From positions 1-64,000 of the forward strand of contig JAJYQN010000096.1 in NCBI GenBank assembly GCA_021794595.1: a stretch of 64,000 nucleotides of DNA, written 5' to 3'. The position numbers were made by a program, and so were the translations under genes. The stretch is from Pseudomonadota bacterium. Its GTDB lineage: Bacteria > Pseudomonadota > Gammaproteobacteria > Acidiferrobacterales > Acidiferrobacteraceae. A model generated the notes under the pieces. The model was not told where the DNA came from, did no database searches, and worked only from the letters and a program-made list of their open reading frames with translations. Below are positions 9,134 to 19,357 of the stretch, in pieces (the stretch's first letter is position 1; every line of letters starts with the position of its first letter).

Positions 9134-10274
9134 GGCTTATGAAGTCGCTGCCAAGCGGCGGCTGCCGCCGCTCGACCCGGTACTGCTTTCGGTGGTGTTG
9201 GCGCTTTTGGCCTTTGGACTGACGATGGTCTATTCCGCCTCGGCGTTCGTCGCGGCCCAGCGCACCGGCCACAGCGCCTACTACTTGTTGCATGATTGCG
9301 TCAACATCGCGATCAGTCTCCTGGCGTTTGCGTTGGTTGTGCAGATTCCCATGGTCTTCTGGCGCCGAGTCTCCCCCTATCTTTTGATGATCGGGCTTTT
9401 CGGCCTTGTTATGGTGTTGATTCCGCACGTCGGGGTGCGTGTGAACGGGTCAGCGCGCTGGCTACCGCTCGGCGTTGCCAATCTTCAGCCGTCGGAATTC
9501 TTGAAGCTCTTCCTGGTGTTGTACCTAGCCGGCTATCTCGTGCGTCGTCAAGACCGACTGAGTGAATTTACCCACGGCATTCTGACCGTGGCGACCCTTC
9601 TTATGGTGACCGGGGTGTTGTTGCTGCTTGAACCGGATATGGGCAGCGAGGTGATTTTGTGGGCAGTCGCCTTCGGGATGCTGTTTGTCGGTGGCGTACG
9701 ACTTTCACACTTTATCGCGGTCCTGGTTGCCGGCCTCGGGGCGGGGGTTGTGCTGACCATCGCCTCGCGGTACCGCGAACGGCGCATTATCGGTTTTCTG
9801 CACCCCTTCGCTCAGGCTAAGGGCAACGGTTATCAGTTGGTCCAATCCCTCATGGCCTTTGGTCGCGGCGGCTGGTTTGGACGGGGACTGGGATTGAGTC
9901 TCCAGAAGCTCTATTACCTCCCGGCGGCTCACACCGATTTCCTGTTTGCCATTATCGCCGAAGAGTTCGGTTTCCTGGGCGTGCTCGCGGTCGTGGGCCT
10001 ATTTGCGGTGCTTGTCGTCCGGGCCTTCCAGATTGCCGAGGGCGCGCGTCGTTTAGGGGATCTTTATTCGAGCTTCGTGGCGCAAGGTGTCGGTATTCTA
10101 TTAGGGCTCGAGGCCATTATTAATATGGGAGTCAATATGGGTGTTCTGCCCACCAAAGGCTTGGCCTTGCCCCTTTTGAGTTACGGTGGCTCGAGCACTT
10201 TAATGAGCTGCGTCGCCACTGCGCTTTTATTGCGAATCGATCGGGAAACGCGGGCGCAGGGGGCTTCCCGATGA
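9126..10274 (+). CDS. ftsW: Septal peptidoglycan glycosyltransferase FtsW
   Basis: FtsW is a SEDS-family glycosyltransferase that polymerises septal glycan from lipid II together with FtsI. The 382 residues carry about ten hydrophobic segments after a short basic N-terminus. SEDS signatures are present: NGSARWLPLG near residue 108, LEPDMGS with the catalytic aspartate near 168, FAIIAEEFGFLG near 274 and LPTKGLALPLLSYGGSS near 339. It overlaps murG by 4 nt. Confidence 0.97.
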   Translation: MTEAYEVAAKRRLPPLDPVLLSVVLALLAFGLTMVYSASAFVAAQRTGHSAYYLLHDCVNIAISLLAFALVVQIPMVFWRRVSPYLLMIGLFGLVMVLIPHVGVRVNGSARWLPLGVANLQPSEFLKLFLVLYLAGYLVRRQDRLSEFTHGILTVATLLMVTGVLLLLEPDMGSEVILWAVAFGMLFVGGVRLSHFIAVLVAGLGAGVVLTIASRYRERRIIGFLHPFAQAKGNGYQLVQSLMAFGRGGWFGRGLGLSLQKLYYLPAAHTDFLFAIIAEEFGFLGVLAVVGLFAVLVVRAFQIAEGARRLGDLYSSFVAQGVGILLGLEAIINMGVNMGVLPTKGLALPLLSYGGSSTLMSCVATALLLRIDRETRAQGASR

Positions 10275-11347
10275 AGACCGTGTTGATACTCGCCGGCGGA
10301 ACTGGTGGCCATGTCTTTCCCGGGCTTGCCGTGGCCCGTGGCCTGCGCGAGCTCGGGGTTCGCGTGGTGTGGGTCGGGACCCACCAAGGCCTCGAGGCGC
10401 GCCTAGTTCCCAAGGCTGGCTTTCCGCTCGAGTGGATCACGATTCAGGGATTGCGCCGAGGCTCTTTGCGGGATCTCCTGTTCCTTCCCGGACGGCTCGT
10501 GGTTGCGCTCTGGCAGGCCTTGCGCATTTTTCGTAGGCATAGACCGAACGTAGTCCTGGCCCTCGGGGGCTTCGTGGCTGGCCCCGGTGGCATCATGGCC
10601 TGGCTTACCCGGACCCCGCTCGTCGTTCACGAACAGAACGCCTGCGCGGGTCTTACGAATCGGTGGTTGGCCCTGGTGGCGAACCGCGTGTTGTGTGGTT
10701 TTCCCGACGCCTTCCATTCCTTGCCCGGCGCGGTCCATATTGGCAATCCGGTGCGTGCCGAGATGTTGCATCTCCCGAGACCGGAGGTGCGGCTCGCGGG
10801 GCGTACGCCGCCTCTGCATCTGCTCATTGTAGGCGGGAGCCAGGGCGCGCGGGTATTGAATGACGTCATTCCCGAGGCCGTGGCACTGTTGGCGCCCGAA
10901 CAACGGCCGCTCATCCACCATCAGACCGGTCGATTGGATGCGGAGCGCACGGAGAGGCTGTACCAAAGACATGGGATTGCGGCTACCGTCACACCGTTCA
11001 TAGACGATATGGCGGCCGAGTATATGTGGGCCGATGTCGTTATTTGTCGCGCCGGGGCAATGACGATCGCCGAGCTCTGCGCGGTGGGGGTAGCGGCCAT
11101 TCTGGTTCCGTTCCCGTTTGCCACCGAGGATCATCAGACCGCCAATGCCCGTTTCCTGGCGGACCGGGAAGCGGCCTTGTGTGTCGCTCAAGGCGAGTTT
11201 TCCGCGCCCCACGTGGCTGAGCTTTTGGAAGGCTTGGCGCGCCAGCCCGAGGTCGGAACGCGGATGGCCGAACGAAGCCGCGCCTGCGCGAATCTCGATG
11301 CCACCGACCGAATCGTGGCGACGTGCTTGGAGGTGGCCCGTGCATAA
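10271..11347 (+). CDS. murG: Lipid II synthase MurG
   Basis: MurG is a peripheral membrane GT-B glycosyltransferase that transfers GlcNAc from UDP-GlcNAc to lipid I, giving lipid II. The 358 residues start with the glycine-rich loop [16 protein letters not shown] (residues 8-23). They also contain [12 protein letters not shown] near 120, a second G loop [11 protein letters not shown] near 188, and the UDP-binding [15 protein letters not shown] segment near 260. It overlaps murC by 8 nt. Confidence 0.97.
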   Translation: MKTVLILAGGTGGHVFPGLAVARGLRELGVRVVWVGTHQGLEARLVPKAGFPLEWITIQGLRRGSLRDLLFLPGRLVVALWQALRIFRRHRPNVVLALGGFVAGPGGIMAWLTRTPLVVHEQNACAGLTNRWLALVANRVLCGFPDAFHSLPGAVHIGNPVRAEMLHLPRPEVRLAGRTPPLHLLIVGGSQGARVLNDVIPEAVALLAPEQRPLIHHQTGRLDAERTERLYQRHGIAATVTPFIDDMAAEYMWADVVICRAGAMTIAELCAVGVAAILVPFPFATEDHQTANARFLADREAALCVAQGEFSAPHVAELLEGLARQPEVGTRMAERSRACANLDATDRIVATCLEVARA

Positions 11348-12731
11348 GGTTCAGCGCATTCATTTTGTCGGCATAGGCGGGGCTGGCATGTGCGGAATCG
11401 CCGAGGTGCTTCACAACCTGAAGTTCGAGGTGTCGGGATCCGATGCGACTGAATCTGCCACCACTAAGCGCTTGAGCGATCTTGGGATCACGGTCCATAT
11501 CGGTCACAATGCGCAGTTTGTCCAAAGACAAGACGTGGTGGTGGTGTCGTCGGCCATCACGTCCCAGAATCCCGAGGTCGTTGCCGCCCGGGCGGCGAAG
11601 ATACCGGTCATCCCGCGGGCGGAAATGTTGGGCGAACTCATGCGTCTTCAGCAGGGGATCGCGGTGGCTGGAACCCATGGCAAGACGACGACCACGAGCT
11701 TGGTGGCAAGCGTATTGGCCCAGGCCGGGCTTGATCCCACCTTCGTGATCGGCGGCCGGCTCAATAGCGTCGGTAGCCACGCGCGCCTAGGGCGCGGCCG
11801 CTATTTGGTCGCCGAGGCCGACGAAAGCGATGCCTCGTTCTTGCATCTTCAACCGCTCATCGCCATCGTCACGAACATCGATGCGGATCACATGGGCACT
11901 TATGGCGGGGATTTCCAACGCCTAAAGCAAGCGTTCGTCACGTTTCTTCATAACCTACCTTTCTACGGCTTGGCCATTGTCTGTATTGATGACCCCGTCA
12001 TACGTGAGTTGGTGCCGGAGATTCACAAGCCGGTCTTGACCTATGGAGTGAGCCCTGATGCCGAATTGCGCGCGTACAATATTACCCAGGATGGCCAGAA
12101 TATGCGCTTTGACGTGGCCTGTCAGGGTCACGAGGGCTGGTTGACCACATCGCTCCGTCAACCGGGTCATCACAATGTGCTCAATGCCTTGGCAGCCATT
12201 GCCGTGGGGCGCGAATTAGGCGCCAAACGGGAGGACATTGCCCAAGGCCTCGCCTCGTTTGCGGGGATCGGGCGCCGCTTCCAGATCAATGGGGCCGAGG
12301 CTTGGGGTGATGGCGATGTGCTGTTTGTGGACGACTATGCCCACCATCCGCGGGAGATAGCGGCTACCATCAGGGCGGCCCGCGAAGGTTGGCCCACGCG
12401 TCGGCTGGTCGTCGTGTTTCAGCCCCATCGCTATTCCCGTACCCATGATTTGCTGGAGGACTTCACCGCGGTTCTGGCGACCGTCGACAACCTCTTTGTT
12501 ACCGAGGTCTATGCCGCCGGCGAAGCGCCGATCAGTGGCGCGGATGGCAGGTCTTTGTGCCGATCGATACGGGTCCGCGGGCGTCATCCGGTGTTCGTGG
12601 AAAACCTCGCCGATTTACCGAAAATTTTGGCGTCGGTGGTGGCCGGTAATGACCTCGTGCTGACGCTTGGGGCCGGCAATATCGGGCACGCCGCACTGGC
12701 CTTGCCGGCCGCGCTCAAGGGGGAGCTGTGA
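11340..12731 (+). CDS. murC: UDP-MurNAc--L-alanine ligase MurC
   Basis: MurC attaches L-alanine to UDP-MurNAc, the first peptide step. The GTG at 11340 is chosen: GGAGG lies 9 nt upstream and translation gives the canonical [18 protein letters not shown]-terminus. The open frame extends upstream only through murG shadow sequence. The 463 residues contain the P-loop [12 protein letters not shown] near residue 110, the [10 protein letters not shown] motif and [12 protein letters not shown] near 330. Its stop overlaps the murB GTG. Confidence 0.96.
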   Translation: MHKVQRIHFVGIGGAGMCGIAEVLHNLKFEVSGSDATESATTKRLSDLGITVHIGHNAQFVQRQDVVVVSSAITSQNPEVVAARAAKIPVIPRAEMLGELMRLQQGIAVAGTHGKTTTTSLVASVLAQAGLDPTFVIGGRLNSVGSHARLGRGRYLVAEADESDASFLHLQPLIAIVTNIDADHMGTYGGDFQRLKQAFVTFLHNLPFYGLAIVCIDDPVIRELVPEIHKPVLTYGVSPDAELRAYNITQDGQNMRFDVACQGHEGWLTTSLRQPGHHNVLNALAAIAVGRELGAKREDIAQGLASFAGIGRRFQINGAEAWGDGDVLFVDDYAHHPREIAATIRAAREGWPTRRLVVVFQPHRYSRTHDLLEDFTAVLATVDNLFVTEVYAAGEAPISGADGRSLCRSIRVRGRHPVFVENLADLPKILASVVAGNDLVLTLGAGNIGHAALALPAALKGEL

Positions 12732-13615
12732 CGATGGTGAAGTCGTCGGCCGTATCCGGTCCTCGCTATGGCGAGCCTCTGGCGCGTCACACCACATGGC
12801 GGGTCGGTGGCCCGGCAGACGTCTTTTATACCCCAAGCGACGTGGCCGATTTGGCCGCCTTTCTGCGCGACTACCGGGGAGACACTGTCGTCTGGCTAGG
12901 CCTTGGCAGCAATGTCCTAATCCGCGACGGGGGCATTCGCGGCGCGGTGATTGCCTTAGCTGGCGGCTTGTCCGGCCTTAAGTGGGGCGACGGCTCGGTA
13001 CACGTCCAGGCGGGCGTACCATTGGCCAAGGTCGCCCGGCAGTGCGCCGACCGAGGCCTCGCCGGCCTTGAGTTTTTTGCCGGTATTCCCGGAACTGTCG
13101 GAGGGGCCTTGGCCATGAATGCCGGGGCCTCCGGCAGCGATACCTGGAGCCATGTGGCAGCGGTCGAGACGATAGATAGGCAGGGGGAGATCCGCGTGCG
13201 GCCGCCCGCCGACTTCCGCGTCGCCTATCGGTCCGTGGAAGGCCCGGCCCAAGAGTGGTTCGTCGCGGCCACATTCAAGCTCGCAGAGGGCGATCGCGAA
13301 GAGAGTAGGCGCCGCATGAAAGAACATTTGGCGATACGTAACCGCACCCAACCCATGCAAACCGCGAACGCGGGGTCCGTGTTCCGCAATCCCCCGGGAG
13401 ATTTTGCGGCCCGCCTTATCGAGACTGCGGGGCTTAAGGGTTGGCGTGAGGGCGGGGCCATCGTCTCCTTGCGTCATGCGAATTTCATTATTAACGAAGG
13501 CCAGGCCTCCGCATCGGACATTGAGCGTCTGATAGCGCGCGTCCAACTTGCGGTTCAGGAGCGTACGGGCGTTTTTCTTGAGAGGGAAGTGCGGATCATA
13601 GGGGAGCAGGCATGA
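12728..13615 (+). CDS. murB: UDP-N-acetylenolpyruvoylglucosamine reductase MurB
   Basis: MurB is the FAD-dependent enzyme that reduces UDP-GlcNAc-enolpyruvate to UDP-MurNAc. The protein is 295 residues from the GTG at 12728 (overlapping the murC TGA), or 293 from the ATG at 12734. It shows the N-terminal [12 protein letters not shown] motif, the FAD-binding [12 protein letters not shown] segment, [19 protein letters not shown], and the late NAGSVFRNP motif with the catalytic serine. The length of about 300 and lack of an inserted domain indicate a type II MurB, the kind usually found inside dcw clusters; E. coli instead has a longer type I enzyme encoded elsewhere. Confidence 0.96.
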   Translation: MTMVKSSAVSGPRYGEPLARHTTWRVGGPADVFYTPSDVADLAAFLRDYRGDTVVWLGLGSNVLIRDGGIRGAVIALAGGLSGLKWGDGSVHVQAGVPLAKVARQCADRGLAGLEFFAGIPGTVGGALAMNAGASGSDTWSHVAAVETIDRQGEIRVRPPADFRVAYRSVEGPAQEWFVAATFKLAEGDREESRRRMKEHLAIRNRTQPMQTANAGSVFRNPPGDFAARLIETAGLKGWREGGAIVSLRHANFIINEGQASASDIERLIARVQLAVQERTGVFLEREVRIIGEQA

Positions 13616-14520
13616 GCCGGTACGGCAAAGTCGCGGTCTTGTACGGCGGGACCTCGTCTGAACGAGATGTGTCCCTGAAAAGCGGGGCGGCGGTCTTGAA
13701 GGCGCTTCTCGCGCAAGGGATTGATGCTCATGGAATCGACGTAGCGGCGGACCTACCTGCACATCTCATGGCTGGGCGGTATGACCGGGCCTTTATTGTG
13801 CTCCATGGACGGTTGGGCGAGGATGGATGCGTTCAAGGACTGCTCGAGGTCCTTGGAATTCCGTACACAGGGAGTGGAGTAACGGCATCGGCCGTCGCCA
13901 TGGATAAGGTCTTGAGCAAAGCCGCTTGGCGCACGTTCTCGATATCCACGCCGGACTATGTTCTGCTCACGGCGGAAGATACTTTTCCCGCCGCCGTGCG
14001 CCTGGGGCTCCCGCTCATCGTGAAACCGATTTCCGAGGGATCGAGCATAGGGATCAGCAAGGTCAGGACCGAGGCCGAGCTCTTTGCGGGGTACCAAAAG
14101 GCGCGAGCCTTCGGTCCGGTCATGGCCGAACGGTGCATCGTAGGGCCCGAGTACACCTGCGCCTTTCTTGGTGATCTCGCCTTGCCCGTCATTCGTCTCG
14201 AAACGCCCCAAGATTTTTACGATTACGAGGCCAAGTATCTTTTGAATACCACCCGCTACCACTGCCCATCGGGGCTGACGGCCGCGGCCGAACGCGCGAT
14301 GCAGGAACTGGCGCGGCAAGCCTTTGTGACGCTTGGAGCGCGAGGCTGGGGGCGGGTTGATGTCATGGCCGACCAGGAGGGCCATTTTTACGTACTGGAA
14401 TTAAATACCGTGCCCGGCATGACTGACCACAGTCTTGTGCCGATGGCGGCGCGGGCGGCAGGTCTGTTCTTCGAGGATCTCGTGGTTCGCATTCTCGACC
14501 AAACCCTGGAGGCCCGATGA
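13612..14520 (+). CDS. ddl: D-alanine--D-alanine ligase
   Basis: Ddl makes the D-Ala-D-Ala dipeptide used by MurF. The 302 residues form an ATP-grasp protein of DdlB size. The N-terminal VLYGGTSSERDVSLKSG motif, the substrate loop LPLIVKPISEGSSIGISKV near residue 140, and the C-terminal metal-binding FYVLELNTVPGMTDHSLVP motif are all intact. It overlaps murB and ftsQ by 4 nt each. Confidence 0.97.
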   Translation: MSRYGKVAVLYGGTSSERDVSLKSGAAVLKALLAQGIDAHGIDVAADLPAHLMAGRYDRAFIVLHGRLGEDGCVQGLLEVLGIPYTGSGVTASAVAMDKVLSKAAWRTFSISTPDYVLLTAEDTFPAAVRLGLPLIVKPISEGSSIGISKVRTEAELFAGYQKARAFGPVMAERCIVGPEYTCAFLGDLALPVIRLETPQDFYDYEAKYLLNTTRYHCPSGLTAAAERAMQELARQAFVTLGARGWGRVDVMADQEGHFYVLELNTVPGMTDHSLVPMAARAAGLFFEDLVVRILDQTLEAR

Positions 14521-15305
14521 GAACGACCGCGGATTGGCGGCTGCGTTCCGGTGAGTCAAGGACCGCCGCGAGGCGTCGCTATGGGCTCGCGCACATCCCC
14601 ACGCCCTACGTGCTGGCCCCTCTCCTTGCGGCCTGTCTCGTACTCGTGGTTTTATCGGTGCGGGCGTTTTTCGCGCCGACCCGCTTTCCGGTGCGGGTGG
14701 TGCGTTTGGTCGGTGATCTCCAAAATGTCCCGCGCCCGGCCTTGGTGAATGCGGTAACCCCATTTATGCATCAGAACTTCTATGGTCTTGATCTCAACTC
14801 TGTAGAACGCGCGGTTAGCCAAGTTCCCTGGGTAGGGGCGGTGCACATCGAACGTCGGTTCCCGAGAACCCTCGTTGTGTATGTGGCTCCTCAGGTCTTG
14901 GCGGCCCGCTGGGCCCAAGGCGGTTGGGTGGGTGCCAACGGCGCCCACGTGCACCTCCAGGGCTACCACTTGCCGCAAGGCCTCCCTCTCTTCCAAGGGC
15001 CCGCGGGTCGCGAGGCCTACATGGCAAGCCACTACCGCCTCTTTCAAAAGCTACTGAGTCCCGTGGGATTGGATATTTCCACGCTCACCCTGTCCGAGCG
15101 CCAAACCTGGCGCATTCGCCTTGATAAGGGGCCGCTTCTTGTTCTAGGGCACGACGGCAGTGCGCGCATCGCGCGCTTCGTCCGTATTTTTCCACAGATC
15201 GCCACCCTGGTCGCCTCGATGCGACGGGTCGATCTACGTTACACAAATGGCTTCGCCGTAAGTTGGGGCAAAGCCTCCGGGGATCAATATGACCAGAAAG
15301 GGTGA
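14517..15305 (+). CDS. ftsQ: Cell division protein FtsQ
   Basis: FtsQ is a bitopic protein that recruits FtsL and FtsB. The 262 residues contain an N-terminal cytoplasmic tail of about 35 residues, a membrane segment near residues 36-52, a POTRA domain (residues 60-130; VRLVGDLQNVPRPALVNAV and VPWVGAVHIERRFPRTLVVYV) and a beta-rich C-terminal domain ending DLRYTNGFAVSW, which is the FtsL/FtsB contact region in the family. It overlaps ftsA by 17 nt. Confidence 0.94.
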   Translation: MRTTADWRLRSGESRTAARRRYGLAHIPTPYVLAPLLAACLVLVVLSVRAFFAPTRFPVRVVRLVGDLQNVPRPALVNAVTPFMHQNFYGLDLNSVERAVSQVPWVGAVHIERRFPRTLVVYVAPQVLAARWAQGGWVGANGAHVHLQGYHLPQGLPLFQGPAGREAYMASHYRLFQKLLSPVGLDISTLTLSERQTWRIRLDKGPLLVLGHDGSARIARFVRIFPQIATLVASMRRVDLRYTNGFAVSWGKASGDQYDQKG

Positions 15306-16530
15306 CACCAAGCTCATTGTCGGCCTGGATATCGGTACGTCCAAAGTCCTGGCTATCGTAGGCGAGGTCGCGAGCGATGGGACAGTCGAGATTATCGGAG
15401 TAGGCCACCAGCCCTCGCGGGGCTTGAAGAAGGGAGTGGTTGTCAACATCGAATCGACCGTCCAATCGATACAGAGAGCGGTAGAGGAAGCCGAGCTCAT
15501 GGCCGGTTGCCAAATTCATTCGGTTTACGCCGGCATCGCCGGGAGCCACATCAATTCGGTCAATTCGCACGGCATCGTGGCCATAAAGACCAAAGAGGTG
15601 AACCAAGGCGATGTCGACCGCGTGCTCGAGGCGGCTCGGGCGCTCCCCATCCCGGCCGATCAAAAGATCCTGCACATCCTGCCTCAAGAATTCATCATCG
15701 ATAGGCAGGAAGGCGTGCGCGAACCGATCGGAATGTCGGGGGTGCGGCTTGAGGCCAAAGTCCATATCGTCACGGGTGCGGTCAGCGCCGCGCAAAACAT
15801 TATCAAGTGCGTGCGCCGATGTGGGCTTGAGGTGGACGACATCATTCTCGAGCAGCTGGCCTCGAGCATATCGGTATTGACAGAAGACGAAAAGGAGCTC
15901 GGCGTCTGTTTGGTGGATATTGGCGGCGGAACGACCGATATCTCGGTCTTTACGCAAGGCGCTATACGGCACACGTCCGTCATCCCGATCGCCGGAGACC
16001 AGGTCACCAACGATATTGCGGTGGCGCTTCGGACGCCCACGCAGTACGCGGAGGACATCAAGAAGCAATACGCCTGCGCCTACGGCCAAGGTGTGGAGGA
16101 CGGGATGGTGGAAGTGCCGGGGGTCGGCGATCGCGCGCCCCGCAAATTGTCCCGCCAAACTTTGGCGGAGGTTGTGGAGCCTCGCATTACCGAGCTCTAT
16201 GAGCTGATATCGGAAGATCTACGCAAAAGTGGCTTTATCGATCTCTTGGGTTCCGGAATCGTACTGACGGGGGGCAGTTCGAAAATGGAGGGCATGGTCG
16301 AATTGGCGGAAGAGGTGTTTCACGCACCGGTGCGTATCGGCATTCCGCAATACGTGGGTGGGCTTAGCGGGGTGGTCCATAACCCCATCTTCGCGACCGG
16401 CGTGGGCTTGGTTTTGTACGGACATCGGCAGGCCGCGAGCGTGGATTTCACGCCCGCCGGACGCGCGATTCCGGGGCGGTTCTCAGAGATATTGAATCGC
16501 ATGAAGGGCTGGTTCCAGGGGAATTTTTAA
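15289..16530 (+). CDS. ftsA: Cell division protein FtsA
   Basis: FtsA is an actin-fold ATPase that tethers FtsZ to the membrane. The 413 residues show phosphate-1 (IVGLDIGTSKV), the 1C subdomain unique to FtsA, phosphate-2 (CLVDIGGGTTDISVF near residue 205), the adenosine motif (GIVLTGGSSKMEGM near 322) and a C-terminal amphipathic membrane helix (ILNRMKGWFQGNF). The reading frame starts inside ftsQ. It is the last gene of the uninterrupted overlapping block; 49 nt separate it from ftsZ. Confidence 0.97.
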   Translation: MTRKGDTKLIVGLDIGTSKVLAIVGEVASDGTVEIIGVGHQPSRGLKKGVVVNIESTVQSIQRAVEEAELMAGCQIHSVYAGIAGSHINSVNSHGIVAIKTKEVNQGDVDRVLEAARALPIPADQKILHILPQEFIIDRQEGVREPIGMSGVRLEAKVHIVTGAVSAAQNIIKCVRRCGLEVDDIILEQLASSISVLTEDEKELGVCLVDIGGGTTDISVFTQGAIRHTSVIPIAGDQVTNDIAVALRTPTQYAEDIKKQYACAYGQGVEDGMVEVPGVGDRAPRKLSRQTLAEVVEPRITELYELISEDLRKSGFIDLLGSGIVLTGGSSKMEGMVELAEEVFHAPVRIGIPQYVGGLSGVVHNPIFATGVGLVLYGHRQAASVDFTPAGRAIPGRFSEILNRMKGWFQGNF

Positions 16531-16579
16531 TGAAACGGAAATCGAAACGGGCGCAATCTAAAGGACAGGAGAGTCAACC

Positions 16580-17725
16580 ATGTTTGAAATAGTCGATACA
16601 AGCGGCCAACAGGCCATTATTAAGGTCATAGGCGTGGGTGGCGGCGGCGGAAACGCCATTGAGTACATGATGCGCTCGAACATCGAGGGCGTAGAGTTCA
16701 TTGTCGCCAATACCGATGCTCAGGCCATCAAGAAATCGTCCGCAAACATCATTTTGCAGCTGGGCTCCAACCTCACCAAGGGTCTGGGGGCAGGCGCCGA
16801 TCCGAATGTCGGCCGGCAGGCGGCCATGGAAGATCGGGAGCGGATCGCAGAGGCCTTGGCGGGCGCCGATATGGTGTTCATTACCGCCGGTATGGGCGGC
16901 GGGACCGGCACCGGTGCCGCGCCGATCGTGGCCCAGATCGCTAAGGATCAGGGGATACTGACAGTGGCCGTGATCACAAAGCCCTTTCCCTTTGAGGGCA
17001 AAAAGCGCATGACCGTCGCCGAACAGGGTATCCGCGACCTAAGCGAGTATGTGGATTCGATCATCACTATCCCGAACGAGAAGCTGCTTGCGGTGGTGGG
17101 GCGCGATATGACCTTGCTCGACGCCTTCGGGCGCGCGAATCAGGTCTTGCAGGGGGCGGTACAAGGTATCGCTGAGCTCATTACCCGCCCTGGGCACATC
17201 AACGTGGACTTTGCCGATGTCCGCACGGTCATGTCCGAGATGGGTATGGCGATGATGGGGTCGGCGGTGGCGCGGGGATCGGATCGGGCCCGGGAGGCGG
17301 CGCGGGCGGCCATTTCGAGCCCCTTGCTCGAGGACGTCGATATCGCCGGGGCGCGGGGTATGCTCGTCAATATTACCGCCGGTGCCAATATGTCCCTAGG
17401 TGAGTTTGCCGAGGTAGGCGACACTATTAAGGAGTTTGCCTCCGAGGATGCGACCGTGGTCATGGGTACCGCGATCGACCCGGACATGGAGGAGGATATG
17501 CGCGTCACTGTGGTGGCGACCGGCCTTGGCCAGGGCCATCGGCGTGCGGTAGCCCTTAAGGTCGCCAAAGCGGCCTCCGCCGGGTCAGGGGGCTCGGTAT
17601 CGCCCAATTACGACGACCTGGACACGCCCACCGTGATTCGCAATCGGAGGGTGGGGGCCAAGGTCGACGCATCGGCGGCCGATTACCTGGATATCCCGGC
17701 GTTTTTGCGCCGCCAGGCCGACTAA
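16580..17725 (+). CDS. ftsZ: Cell division GTPase FtsZ
   Basis: FtsZ is the tubulin-like GTPase that forms the division ring. The 381 residues contain the N-terminal GGGGGNA loop, the tubulin signature GGGTGTGAAP near residue 106, and the T7 loop NVDFADVRTVM near 209. The C-terminal peptide DYLDIPAFLRRQAD, used for FtsA and ZipA binding, is intact. A strong Shine-Dalgarno (AGGAGAG) precedes the ATG. Confidence 0.98.
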   Translation: MFEIVDTSGQQAIIKVIGVGGGGGNAIEYMMRSNIEGVEFIVANTDAQAIKKSSANIILQLGSNLTKGLGAGADPNVGRQAAMEDRERIAEALAGADMVFITAGMGGGTGTGAAPIVAQIAKDQGILTVAVITKPFPFEGKKRMTVAEQGIRDLSEYVDSIITIPNEKLLAVVGRDMTLLDAFGRANQVLQGAVQGIAELITRPGHINVDFADVRTVMSEMGMAMMGSAVARGSDRAREAARAAISSPLLEDVDIAGARGMLVNITAGANMSLGEFAEVGDTIKEFASEDATVVMGTAIDPDMEEDMRVTVVATGLGQGHRRAVALKVAKAASAGSGGSVSPNYDDLDTPTVIRNRRVGAKVDASAADYLDIPAFLRRQAD

Positions 17726-17900
17726 GCCCGTCTGTCGGGGTGCCGACGCCGACCGGGAGCGGATATCGCCACCGACCTGGACAGAACTGGGTTTTGTCTT
17801 TACAGTTTAGGACAATGCCGAAAATCAGGTCCGGCTGCCGTACAGGGACGTCCGGCATGGTCAGCAGGGTGCTTATTCTGCTTCATAGCGCGGAAGTCTC

Positions 17901-18815
17901 ATGATAAAGCAACGCACGTTAAAGAATGTTATCCGAGCCACGGGCGTCGGGCTGCATACGGGGGAAAAGGTGTACTTGACCTTGCGTCCCGCGCCTGTCG
18001 ACAGCGGCATTATTTTTCGGCGGGTCGATACCCCCCAGCTCATTGAGGTCCGCGCTTGTCCTGAAAACGTGAGTGACACCCGGTTATCCACAACCCTGGA
18101 ACACAATGGCGCGCGGATATCGACCGTCGAGCACCTGATGTCGGCCTTTGCGGGGCTGGGTATTGATAACGCCTATGTCGATCTCACTGCCGCAGAAGTT
18201 CCGATTATGGACGGCAGCGCAGGACCGTTTGTGTTTCTTATTCAGTCGGCGGGCGTAGACGAGCAAGCGGCCCCCAAGCGCTTTATTCGTATCCGCAAGA
18301 CGGTTGAAATCGAGGATAACGGCAAGTGGGTCCGGTTTGAGCCGTGGGACGGCTTTAAGGTGTCCTTTATTATTGATTTCGATCACCCGATCTTTCGCAA
18401 CTCGACCCAGGTGGCGTGCATAGACTTCTCGACGACCTCGTTTGTGAAAGAGATTAGCCGGGCGCGTACCTTCGGCTTTATGCGTCAACTCGAGGCCCTG
18501 CGCCAAAACGGCCTGGCTCGTGGCGGCGGTCTCGATAACGCCATCGTCATGGACGATTTCCGCATCTTGAACGAGGACGGGCTGCGGTATGAGGACGAGT
18601 TCGTAAAGCATAAGATACTCGATGCCATAGGCGACCTGTATTTGCTGGGGCACCCCCTTATTGGCGCCTTTAGCGCCTGCAAGTCCGGGCATGCGCTGAA
18701 CAATAGACTGCTGCGGGCCTTGGTTGCGGATGCCGATGCCTGGGAGTTGGTGTCGTTTGAGGAAACCGACCAACCGGCCATTTCTTTCGCTCGTGCCTTG
18801 CCGGCTATGACATAA
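17901..18815 (+). CDS. lpxC: UDP-3-O-acyl-GlcNAc deacetylase LpxC
   Basis: LpxC is the zinc enzyme of the committed step of lipid A synthesis and marks a Gram-negative outer membrane. The 304 residues carry the zinc and catalytic motifs: [18 protein letters not shown] near residue 75, and [17 protein letters not shown] near 237 with the second zinc histidine, aspartate and catalytic histidine. The 175 nt between ftsZ and lpxC probably hold a promoter, but no hexamer pair stood out. The Shine-Dalgarno is weak (GGAAG). Confidence 0.97.
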   Translation: MIKQRTLKNVIRATGVGLHTGEKVYLTLRPAPVDSGIIFRRVDTPQLIEVRACPENVSDTRLSTTLEHNGARISTVEHLMSAFAGLGIDNAYVDLTAAEVPIMDGSAGPFVFLIQSAGVDEQAAPKRFIRIRKTVEIEDNGKWVRFEPWDGFKVSFIIDFDHPIFRNSTQVACIDFSTTSFVKEISRARTFGFMRQLEALRQNGLARGGGLDNAIVMDDFRILNEDGLRYEDEFVKHKILDAIGDLYLLGHPLIGAFSACKSGHALNNRLLRALVADADAWELVSFEETDQPAISFARALPAMT

Positions 18816-18819
18816 GGGC

Positions 18820-18838
18820 GGCGGCCGAGAGGGCCGCC
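18820..18838 (+). terminator. GC-rich hairpin after lpxC, without a T tract
   Basis: GGCGGCC (18820-18826) and GGCCGCC (18832-18838) form a perfect 7-bp stem around a GAGAG loop, 5 nt after the lpxC stop. No T run follows, so it may be a pause, attenuation or mRNA-stability element rather than a full terminator. Confidence 0.4.
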
Positions 18839-18862
18839 CACGAGCTTTAAGGAGAGGAAGGA

Positions 18863-19357
18863 GTGAAGGGAGAACGACCCGCTCATCTGAGCGTACTCAT
18901 AGTCGGCCACAGGCGACCCTGGAATCGCTCTTTTCGCCTGACCCCTAAGCAGTGGAAGCTTGCCGCGGCCCTCATCGGGGGTGTGATTCCGCTCTTTATC
19001 GCGGTCGGTGTTTATGGCGCCCTGGCCCGGCTCTTTGCTCCCAATTCGGACCCGCTCGCGCAGGGGACCGAGGTGCGGGTGCTGCGCAATGAGGTGGCCT
19101 TGGTCACCCACAATACCTCGGCAGGCCTTGATGCCATGGGACTTGAATTGGGGGCCTTGAACTCCGAGGCCGAGCATCTGACCACGCTCCAGGATCGGCT
19201 CATGCGCTCGGCCGGCGTTCATATCCGCTTAGCCCGTCCGCCCGCGCCCTCGGTCCGTTCCGACCAAGGGACGCATCTGATGGCCTCTTTGCACACGCTG
19301 TCTCGGCAATTACAACCGCGACGTCCCACGAAGCAGGCGCCTCGGCAGTCATTATGA
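18863..19357 (+). CDS. Hypothetical small bitopic membrane protein between lpxC and the M23 peptidase
   Basis: I do not recognise a named family. The 164-residue product starts at GTG 18863 behind AGGAGAGGAAGG. It has a basic N-terminus (HRRPWNRSFRLTPKQWK), one hydrophobic segment near residues 33-55, then a charged, probably helical region (residues 65-120) and a basic, proline-containing tail. It overlaps the M23 peptidase by 4 nt, suggesting the two work together in the envelope. It occupies the place of secM between lpxC and secA in enterobacteria, but lacks a SecM arrest motif. A regulator or membrane partner of the peptidase is a plausible guess only. Confidence 0.6.
   Translation: MKGERPAHLSVLIVGHRRPWNRSFRLTPKQWKLAAALIGGVIPLFIAVGVYGALARLFAPNSDPLAQGTEVRVLRNEVALVTHNTSAGLDAMGLELGALNSEAEHLTTLQDRLMRSAGVHIRLARPPAPSVRSDQGTHLMASLHTLSRQLQPRRPTKQAPRQSL

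Noticed and set aside
18863..19357. Possible SecM, by position between lpxC and secA
   Set aside because: No FxxxxWIxxxxGIRAGP-type arrest sequence is present, and an M23 gene separates it from secA.
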